From contig JARFJB010002087.1 of the NCBI GenBank assembly GCA_036346205.1, forward strand, positions 3,191,501 through 3,255,500: a stretch of 64,000 bases of DNA, given 5' to 3'. The position numbers and the translations under genes were made by a program. The notes under the pieces are model-generated. The model searched no databases and was not told the DNA's origin. It saw nothing but the letters and a program-made list of their open reading frames with translations. This document shows, piece by piece, positions 55,936-64,000 of the stretch (position 1 is the stretch's first letter; every line of letters starts with the position of its first letter). This DNA is from Vesta saturnalis (taxonomy: Eukaryota; Arthropoda; Insecta; Coleoptera; Lampyridae).

Positions 55936-57850
55936 GAGCCCATGCTAATTAACTATTAAGCATTAACTGATACAATAAGTGCTCAGGAACATATCCGGAT
56001 ATCAGCCAGGAGTTTTACAAAATTACAACTCCTAACAAATACGACAATAAATAGGTAGTTAGCAAACAATATAAAACATATTCTCTTCAGTAAACACTCT
56101 CAACTTTTTAAAATAAACACATTGTAAGAACTCGTGAGCGCCCTTGTCCAATGTCTACCGCACCACTGATGTTATTATAGACCTCCCTCAATATAACCCT
56201 CGCTTTGCTTTTGAATTATGACGGGTTGGCTATATATTAAGCTTTTGTTATTAAATAAGGGTGTCAATCATAATTATCTTTTTATACTTAGCATTCACAA
56301 ATTAAAATATCGATGTTACAGTTAGCTAAAAAAAATTATTATAAAAATGACTCCTTATATCTTAATATCGAAATTTTGATTTTAACGGTCTCCCTAGCGC
56401 AAACAGGTGATCGGATCAAAAAATCTACCAGAGATTTGGAATCAGCAAAAAATTTCCTATAAGATTACACTACTTCCAGCTTTCTAAACCCTGTAACATC
56501 AGATAGACACACAGACATCCAGATGAACTTTTTGAAGTTAGTTGATTAAATCGGAATAGAATAGAATAGAATAGAAATAAAATCCTGAATAACTTCATTT
56601 TTAACTCTCAAAATATAGATTTAAAACTACTACATTCAACACACTGCCTTCTATTGGTAATCATATATTTGAGTAATAATATACTTTTGGAAATGTTGTA
56701 CCTACTAATCTATCAAAAAAAGAACAAAAAACAATGATTTACACCAACACTTTGTTAAATAGTGTATGAATTTCATTATTATATTTTAAGTGTGAATTCA
56801 TTCTGATATATGAAATATTCATTTGTTTAGAATATATTACTCTTAACAATGGTCGTAACAAAGCTTTCTTTGGTTTTTAAAATGTGGATATAAAATAATT
56901 TCCATCGCAATTTTAAATTGATTGATTTACATAAAAGTTCAGGAACTTGAAAACAGTGCAATTTGAAATAAAAAATTGGCGTGTCTGCATTTTGTAAAAT
57001 TATTTTTTTAGTTCATTCCATTTTACTCTAATCACTGTACAGTTCAAATCAATCCAGTTTCAACTCTCAAGTTTAATTTATAATTGTATTTTTGATAGTG
57101 ACATCGTCCACAACGAGCTGCAAAAGCTAAGTTACCTTTAAAGTGTTTAGTCCACATCTTTACATCTTGACCTTTAAAATCAACCGCATGTGAAAACAGT
57201 GTGTATAATTATCCATGTTAATTTAATGTTTATTCTCGTTTTGCATTTGACTGTCTTTCTTCATTGATACTAAATTATTTTACATTACTATTAATGTATG
57301 CTGTTTACCTTCAGAAATTTACTTTATCGACTTGAAAACTTAAATGGTTGGCGTGGTTATAAGTGTTTTAACTTAATTTGTACCTACCATAACTATATAT
57401 GGCAAGACGTCTACAGAATGTTTCATTATTATTGTATCAATTTTCTCATTTTGCATAATCGCAGTAAAACTTTACACGACAAATGTACCGGTATCTGTAA
57501 TTTAACACTAAATAGTAATGATCAACGTTTGTCTAATCGTATGCACACGCTATATTCCCGTATGGAATACAAATTATAAAGCAGACATTTATGGAACAAA
57601 TGTGTTTATTGTTCGTGTAGAGATATGATATCTAATCGTAACCCCTATACGCGTTAAGATCTATTATGAGGATATTTATAGGATTTGTGTTGTTAGCATG
57701 GAGGATTTATTGTTTATCTTGATTATGAAATGCTGTACGGGACAAGGAAATCTATGGTGAAATTTGAAACTTTATAATTAATTATGGTTCATAATGTAGA
57801 TGAAATTTTCTTTATTCAAGTGAACGAAAGTGGGTACAGTGCATGTTTTT
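55936..57850. other. Gene-free AT-rich stretch
   Basis: Nothing is recognised. A (GAATA)n tract lies near 56551-56575. The open frame at 57298-57579 has no known motif. Confidence 0.4.
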
Positions 57851-57944
57851 AGAGTAAAGAGCACCGTCTGTAATAATAGTAGAAGGCAGGCACCATCCCC
57901 ACCTCCTTTTTACGTCACTAGCCCGCCCTTTCACTTTTTATATG

Positions 57945-58215
57945 CCCACGTGGGGACCGGATTTTCCACCCTTATTTTACACGCTTACGTGTAGGACGTG
58001 TTTTTCACCCCTATTTTTCACATCCACGTGTGAGACCGGATTTTCCACCCTTATTTTTATATACCCTCATGTGAGAGCGCATTTCCCACCCTTATTTTTA
58101 CTCGCTTACGTGTAGGATTTTTCACCCTATTTTTGCACATCCACGTGTGAGACCGTGTTTTCAACCCTAATTATATCGCATACATGAAGGACCGTATTAC
58201 CCTTATTTTTATTAT
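57945..58215. repeat. Tandem array of about seven 38-bp units with a CACGTG-like core
   Basis: Units start near 57948, 57985, 58022, 58063, 58104, 58140 and 58178. Each contains (C)ACGTG, a GGACCG-like word and TTTTCCACCCTTATTTTT. Units with CGCTTACGTGTAGGA (57985 and 58104) recur every three units, giving a higher-order period of about 118 bp. The E-box palindrome CACGTG is the best conserved part. Confidence 0.85.
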
Positions 58216-58254
58216 TTCTTTTGGGGAGTCTTATGGTTGTATTAAGGACCTTTT

Positions 58255-58440
58255 GACACTTAGGACTTTTGCTAACGTGAGGACTGGTTCTGGTCTTGGC
58301 TTGTATTTAGGGGTGGGGCTGTATGTAGAGCTAGGGCTGGAACTTAGGGCTGGTCATGGTTTAGAACTGAATTTAGGACTGGATCTTAGGGTTGGTCTAA
58401 GGATAAGTCTTAGAGTTTGGTCTTGGTGGTGGTGGCGGTG
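58255..58440. repeat. GGGCTGG/TTAGG-type short tandem repeat
   Basis: Degenerate 12-bp words such as TTAGGGCTGG and TTAGGACTGG fill the stretch. It sits at the 3' end of the leftward gene, whose last codons give an LPPPPPPRP run. Confidence 0.7.
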
Positions 58441-59264
58441 GTAGAGCTAGAAGAGTCTCTAACAATTCACTATCACTATCATTATCACACACCGGTGTTA
58501 CTGCTGTGGGTTGTGGCAGCCAGACATGTTGTAGTTGTAGTTGTCGATGATATTTGTCACAGACGATTTCTTTAACGGTTACATCCTGACGAGGTAGCCG
58601 TAAGAGTGTCTCTAGCATCGAATAGCCCTCTGATACTACCGTACACGTTACGACCTCTGCAGTTACAGATGGTGACAGCAATCGTCCCTGACACTCCTTC
58701 TTTTTATGTCCTCGCTAACTTTTCCAGAGGTGGCACTTCAGACGACGGCGACGGCGAGGGCGCGATTTGCGGATGACGAAAGTATCAAGAGTCGGCTGGT
58801 TCTGTAATGTTAACTTCTTCTTCCTCTCTTTAGATGTTTTGTCAGCTTAGTCCTCGCTGTTATCGTCAGCTGTTGTTGCTGCGCTGATGATGCTGACGCA
58901 GTTGACAATGCTTCACCTGATGATGTCCTTCTTCTCCCTCATCGTCCTCGCTTGACTCAACAGTTATTATTCCTTTATTATTATCCTCACCGCTATATAT
59001 TCTCGGCTTTTTAGCAGTATACGGCCGCGTGATAGTGGTACCACTCACCCCTAGTTGTTGGTTTCTTTTTCCACGAGTTTTTAGCTCATGCAGCACGTGA
59101 TTCGTATCGCTCAATGCAATGCTTGATTCGATAAATCTTCGCTGTTGTATTTGAAGGCGCGATCTAACCTGATCTTCTAGAACTTTCATTGTTTCAACAA
59201 TCTTCATCTCACTCTCACCATCATTCTCACCATTGAGCATTAATATATCAATGATGTGCTTCAT
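58397..59264 (-). pseudogene. Unrecognised leftward gene: acidic, coiled-coil and zinc-knuckle-like
   Basis: The first open piece (59264-58866) starts MKHIIDILMLNGENDGESEM and has a likely coiled coil at residues 20-65. It continues with a basic KKPRIYS patch and an acidic SSEDDEGEE run. The middle (58860-58690) is closed by stops but shows RRRRRLKC and GHKKKECQG near 58760-58690, resembling a CCHC zinc knuckle with a substituted Cys and a small insertion. The last piece (58681-58397) has LLETLLALP-type repeats and a poly-Pro end. I do not recognise a family. Placement beside the Polinton-type polymerase suggests an accessory gene of the same element. A TATA tract lies about 60 bp upstream. 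Confidence 0.45.
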
Positions 59265-59316
59265 TTTCTGAGTTGTTAACTAACGCTGTAGATATAACTA
59301 TGTGTGTGTATGTGTG

Positions 59317-59337
59317 TATGTATGTATATATATACAC
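59317..59337 (-). promoter_or_regulatory. Possible TATA box of the leftward gene
   Basis: The minus strand reads GTGTATATATATACATAC about 55-70 bp before the ATG at 59264. It also forms part of a TA/TG microsatellite, so this is weak evidence. Confidence 0.3.
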
Positions 59338-59726
59338 GAAAAGTTGTTCCAGTGTCATAGAAAGTTTAGTGATTTTCTAAAATAACATCAATCGCTTTCT
59401 AGAAATTCCATAATTAGATTCTAACGTAGAAGGTTGCGATATGGAGTTTTTACTCTAATCTGTAAAATGATGATTAGAGCTCGATATCCATGCATGAAGA
59501 AAAATCACTTCGCTGCTAACTATGTAAACACGAAATCTCTACCGGATTATTATTTGGAAGTCAGGGTGTGTAGGGATTAAAAGCAGCGTAATGCAATGTA
59601 ATTCCTTAATCTCCATGTAAAAGTACATTATTTGCGTTACCAGCAAGATATATTTACATATTAACGTTTTATTTGCGTTTTTTATTACAGTTGGATTAAA
59701 ATATACGTCATTGTATCTCATTTATA

Positions 59727-60450
59727 CTTAATTGTAGAATAGGTCCAGGTAAAAACAGGCCTTTCTGTTATCTTCATTTTTAAAATCGCTAATAAAATAA
59801 CGTAAGACTAATTAAATACGTATGTTTTTGGGAATAATCAAAACTTATTAACAATTTGTTTTTCCTCATTAAAAAATGTTATTTGTTAACTCAACGCCGT
59901 CCTTCTAATACTTTTTAATATATTGCCGTTATATAATGTAGATCTAAAACCATGCTTTAAAAATATTTCAATTTAAACTTAATTGTAGAAGCATTCCATA
60001 TAAAAACAACCTTTTCTATTATCTTTATTGAAAATCACTAAAATAAACGTAACATAATTAGTACAATGTATTTTTTGGGTAATTATTAGTAACGTGTTAA
60101 CAATTTTTCCCTCATTAGAAGTTATGTTATCATTAACATAAAAAATATTATTTGTCACATCGACGCTGACCTTCTAATAGTTTAAACCTTTTAAGCAGCG
60201 TTATATAACAACAAATAGTAATTAACAATTTGTTTCCTCATTAGAAGTGATGTTATCATTAACATATTGTGTTATATAACGTAGATTTAAAAACTTTGAT
60301 TAAAAAAAAATATCTTCTAATCATAATCATTTGATATTAAAAGACTGTTAAAAAAATATACATATCTCAATTTAAATTTAATTGTATGAGAATCAGTCCT
60401 GATAAAATAGGTTTTAATTATTTCCATTTAAAACCCGGAAATATAAGGAA
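59727..60450. repeat. AT-rich tandem array, three to four degenerate units
   Basis: Units beginning TTTATACTTAATTGTAGAA (59721), TTTAAACTTAATTGTAGAA (59978) and TTTAAATTTAATTGTATGA (60371) share AACAATTTGTTTTTCCTCATTA, CGACGCTGACCTTCTAATA and GTTATATAACGTAGAT. The period is about 250 bp, with a shortened unit at about 60210-60370. It is intergenic between the divergent genes. Confidence 0.75.
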
Positions 60451-60778
60451 TAAAAAAAGATTACTATCAAAGACTGTTCTGTAATAAAAATGATGAAAAT
60501 AAAAGGTCTTAGATTTTTAAATGTATTTTTACATTTTAATTAAAATTATTTTTCTATGAATTTAAACGTCTGATATAGTTTAGCAATAAATATTTTATAC
60601 CATAATGAAACGCTTAGCTAAAATAAAAAAATTATTACATGTCCTTTAAGACTCATTTCTGACACATATATACAAACTGTTATTACCTAACTTCGCCTTA
60701 AACAATAAGTATTTTGTTAAAAGATAAACATCATGGTTTTTACATTCTTTGAAATTAGCCTCGGGGCATGGAAGAATA

Positions 60779-60786
60779 GTATAAAA
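60779..60786 (+). promoter_or_regulatory. Likely TATA box of the rightward gene
   Basis: TATAAAAA lies 62 bp before the ATG at 60841, with TTAGTTCTG about 30 bp downstream in the place of an initiator. Confidence 0.45.
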
Positions 60787-60840
60787 ACGTGCACCAGGGT
60801 CTTGTTAATTTAGTTCTGTTTTGAAGAGCATCACAGCATC

Positions 60841-61325
60841 ATGGAATCTTTCTCAGTTAATCATATTTTGAGATTATTCAGTGCTGGTGTGTTAACCGAG
60901 AGGGTTTGAAAAACGCATACAATATCATAACTTATAAGATGTTGTGCGAAAATGACACTATCGACTCGATAGATGTTTATAATAATTTTGTTGAAGCTGT
61001 ACAGCGGATTGGTGGGTGTAAGTATATATTTTGTTTTTATTTTAAGTTTTTAATTATTATTTTTATAGACCTGCTCAAGTAAATCTAGAGGATGTATTTG
61101 ACGATGAAGAGATGTCTGAAACTACAGATGCGGAGGATCTGATAACGGTATGTCTTTTCTCATTTCTATTGTATCACTTACTGAATGAGTACATTACAGG
61201 TACAAGATCAATCGGGTTCAGGTTCCCAGCAACAGGCCGGCCCTTCCTCAGGGTTCAACCATATTAATATAATCGAGGAATCAAATAGTAAATTTATAAA
61301 AATTCAATACAACCTGTAAAACGTT
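60841..61325 (+). CDS. Small spliced gene upstream of the polymerase, unknown function
   Basis: An ATG at 60841 reads MESFSVNHILRLFSAGVLTE. A one-base shift near 60900 leads into NAYNIITYKMLCENDTIDSI and VYNNFVEAVQRIGG. Splicing at GG|GTGTAAGT (about 61015) to an AG near 61068 joins PAQVNLEDVFDDEEMSE in frame. A second short intron, GTATGTC to CATTACAG (61149-61199), joins VQDQSGSGSQQAGPSSGF, ending at a TAA near 61318. Two introns of about 50 bp with consensus ends and phase-matched exons suggest genuine splicing. The product would be acidic and Ser/Gln-rich at its end. I do not recognise it. Confidence 0.45.
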
Positions 61326-61329
61326 GAGG

Positions 61330-64000
61330 TTTAATTTTAATGATGAGACGTGCAAGGATAATCCCTAACGTGGCTACAGGTAAAATATACCATTTTACTA
61401 AAATTTATCTAATACATATTTTACAGAATGCATTTGATGAATTGTATTCATACATAGTTAAGGATGCTGCTCCTTCAGATCGTGTAGGGATAACATTAAG
61501 AACCCAAATTTCCCCGACAAACCAATTGGAATTTCGTTCAGAAGAGTGGACCAGTTGTCGGTGAAAGTGATAATGTCGCTGCTGGAAAAGGTAATGCAGA
61601 GCAATGCTAGTTTTTCTCAAGTGACTTGTTAGTTTTAAATGTGGATAGAGTGGTTGTGCCTGTAGGCTATGGACGCAAAAACTTGACAGGTTTAAAATTT
61701 GAAGATTTCTGTAAATCTAAAAACAAGGTATCATTGTTGTACCTCTAAAATTAACGATAATAATTGTTTAGCTCGTGCTCTAGTCATCGCTATTGCGTTT
61801 AGAAATAACGATACATTGCGCCATAGTATAGTAATGGGTTGTCCTTTACTCCAAGAACGAGCAATACAACTTTGCCAAGACAGCGGGTAGATCTTAGTCA
61901 GGGTGGTAGTTACGAGCACATCAATCATTTCAAAATCATTTAGATTCATATACCATTGTAGTTTATAATTCGCGTATAGGTGATTCGGTTTATTTTGAAG
62001 GTCCTAGGGAACCAGCTAGAGTAGTTTTAAATTTAATATTAGAAGACGAACACTATAATGTCATTATCAGCCTCACATCAGCATTTACTTGCAGTTATTA
62101 CTGCGAGCAATGTAGAAAACGGTATAATGTCAAAAAAGATCACATGAAATGTATGTACCAGTGTCCCGCGTGTCATCAGAAACCGCCATGTTCTATTGAA
62201 AATCCTAAAATTGTTTGTAATGATTGCAGGAGAGATTTTTACGGACAGGATTGTCTTAAAAACCACAAGGACGCTAAAATATGCGAGAAATTGCGTAGGT
62301 GCTTAAAATGTCTTAAAACCCATGAAGTAAAAGGTAAACATAGATGCGGATACAGCTACTGTTCCGCGTGTCAGAGTCAAAAACCTATCGGTCATCTCTG
62401 CTACATGGCCGTTAACAAGGTTCGACGTGACAGCGGTAATGGTAAACCATCTATGTTTATCTTTTACGATTTGGAGTGTATGCAGGAAAAAGTGTGTGAG
62501 GGTACGAATGATAGGTTTCTGCATGAGCCCAATCTATGCGTGGCCGCGAATGTTTGCTCTGTCTGTATCAAACATGTTGACAATTTAGATGAGCAGTGCT
62601 CAAAGTGTGGTGAAAGAGTGCACATTTTCAGGGAAAACCCTGTTGAATCCTTCTTGTCATATGTTGCCGAGAGAGCAAGAAAGTTTAAGGTTACATGCAT
62701 CGCACATAACATGAAGGGGTACGATGGATGTTTTGTGCTCAGGTGCATGCTGACTAATAATAATCAGTGGAGACCTAATGTCATCTGCAACGGCTTAAAG
62801 CTAATTTCTATTCAGTGTGGTGATATTAGATTTATTGACTCCCTTAATTTTATCCCGTCACCGCTCTCGGCATTTCCGAAAACTTTCAATTTCCCCGAGT
62901 CCAAAGGTTATTTCCCATATCTTTTCAACTCATCCGTGAATCAGAATTACGAGGGTCCTTTGCCAGCACTGGAATATTATTGTGCAGATCAGATGTCGGT
63001 GGGTGATCGACAAAAACTCTTAGACTGGCACACAGCCCAGAGTAATTATGTTTTTAAGATGAGTGAGGAGATTGAGAGATATTGCCTGATGGATGTTAAG
63101 ATCCTCGTTAAAGGTTGCATTAGTTTTTGGTCCACCTTCACGACTCAAAATAAAGTCGATCCGTTCGAGGAGGCTACTACTATTGCTAGCGCTTGCAATA
63201 AAGTGTTTCGCAGGCGTTTCCTTAAAGAGAACACAATAGGGCTTATTCCTAAGGGTGGTTATAGACGTGCCGACAACCAATCCAAAATAGCGATCCAGTG
63301 GTTACGTTGGATGGAGCATTCTCAGCAAGTCAGTATACAACACGCAGGGAAAGCTCGCGAGTTTAGAACACCTGAAGGTGTTAAGGTCGACGGGTATTGT
63401 GCTGAGTCAAACACGTTTTGAATTTCTTGGTTGTTACTGGCACGGTTGCGAGGAATGTTTCCCCAATCAGGCCAATATGGATCCGAAACTCGGTGTAAGT
63501 ACCTCCATGCTTGCACGGAACGAAAATACGGTGGCACGGTCTCAATTTATACGCGAGCGCAGGTATAATCTAGTTGAGATGCGCGAATGCGATTTTAAAA
63601 ACAAATACTTGTAAATGATGAATTGAGAACGTTTATTCAGAATTTAGGCAATCAAGATGATGACCCTTAAACCCGTGACGCATTTTACGGAGGCCGCACT
63701 AATGCTAGTAAGCTTTATCATCAGTGTGACGGTATTACTGAGAAAATAATGTATTATGACGTGTGCTCATTATACCCTTTGTAAATAAATATTGTAAATA
63801 TCCTATAGGTCATCCAAAAATTCATGTAGGTTTAGAATGTAAGAACATTTCATTAGACACGGTGGAGGGTTTAATTAAATGCAGAGTACTACCGCCCTCT
63901 AATCTCTACCACCCTGTTTTACCTCTAAAATGCACGGCAAACTGATGTTTGTGTGTTAAGACGTGCGGTGTTGAATTAAATCAAGGGGTGTGTGGACATA
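61330..64000 (+). pseudogene. Polinton/Maverick-type protein-primed family B DNA polymerase, broken and cut by the window edge
   Basis: An N-terminal part (about 61330-62140) in broken frames includes NAFDELYSYIVKDAAPSDRV and NDNNCLARALVIAIAF, the latter being typical of the region upstream of the Polinton-type polymerase domain. The open piece 62144-63421 (425 codons) starts with a Cys/His-rich zinc region. It then carries the 3'-5' exonuclease motifs: FYDLEC (Asp109, Glu111), AHNMKGYDG (Asn189, Asp194) and YCLMD (Tyr313, Asp317). DNA_pol_B_2-type LNFIPSPLSAFP follows. Palm motifs lie further on in other frames: FLGCYWHGCEECF near 63423-63461 and DVCSLYP near 63758-63778. At least four breaks occur after 63400. 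These polymerases copy linear DNA with a terminal protein. The C terminus lies outside the window. Confidence 0.86.

Overview
This is a stretch of an animal nuclear genome, most likely an insect or other arthropod. It is AT-rich and shows spliced small exons, tRNA-headed SINEs, mariner/Tc1-type transposons, Jockey-group LINEs, a copia fragment, a Penelope-like element and a Polinton-type DNA polymerase. I see no prokaryotic operons and no rRNA, CRISPR array or ordinary tRNA gene. The species cannot be named from sequence alone. Nearly every coding trace is a transposable-element relic with frameshifts or stops. The one host-type gene is a degenerate protein disulfide isomerase-like gene at 48.9-50.0 kb.

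Layout. 0-1.3 kb: a non-autonomous hAT element with a perfect 8-bp target duplication. 1.6-9.2 kb: MITE-like repeats, two decayed DDE transposase fragments, a tRNA-headed SINE with a hammerhead-like 3' body, a tandem duplication and a dispersed repeat. 10.3-11.7 kb: a Penelope-like reverse transcriptase ending in the same hammerhead-like tail. 12.6-14.1 kb: two DDE transposase relics. 15-18.5 kb: two Jockey ORF1 fragments and an inverted pair of SINEs. 19.0-22.1 kb: a DDE transposon, whose reading frame is broken by one TGA, inserted into the repeat also seen at 8.7-9.2 kb. 23.4-27.1 kb: a direct duplication followed by a decayed Jockey-group LINE. 28.7-29.2 and 39.4-39.8 kb: two copies of a second hammerhead-bearing repeat. 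31.8-33.7 kb: a DDE element with inverted repeats of over 500 bp. 33.9-38.6 kb: a composite structure of two direct transposase relics around 2 kb of unrelated DNA, bounded by inverted ends. 40.0-41.4 kb: a LINE reverse transcriptase. 42.0-45.6 kb: a Tc1/IS630-like element with long inverted repeats and a nested mariner relic. 46.8 kb: a SINE. 48.9-50.0 kb: the PDI-like gene. 50.5-51.5 kb: a mariner. 51.7-52.1 kb: a copia RNase H fragment. 53-55 kb: Jockey ORF1 carrying a foldback MITE. 57.9-64 kb: a block with short tandem repeats, a leftward acidic/zinc-knuckle-like gene, an AT-rich tandem array, a rightward spliced small gene and a Polinton-type protein-primed DNA polymerase that runs off the window.

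The most interesting signals are the recurrent hammerhead-ribozyme-like motifs, linked in one case to a Penelope reverse transcriptase and in another to a tRNA-headed SINE, and the divergently arranged Polinton/virus-like block at the right edge. Apart from the Polinton block, the genes do not form a pathway. They record repeated insertion and decay.
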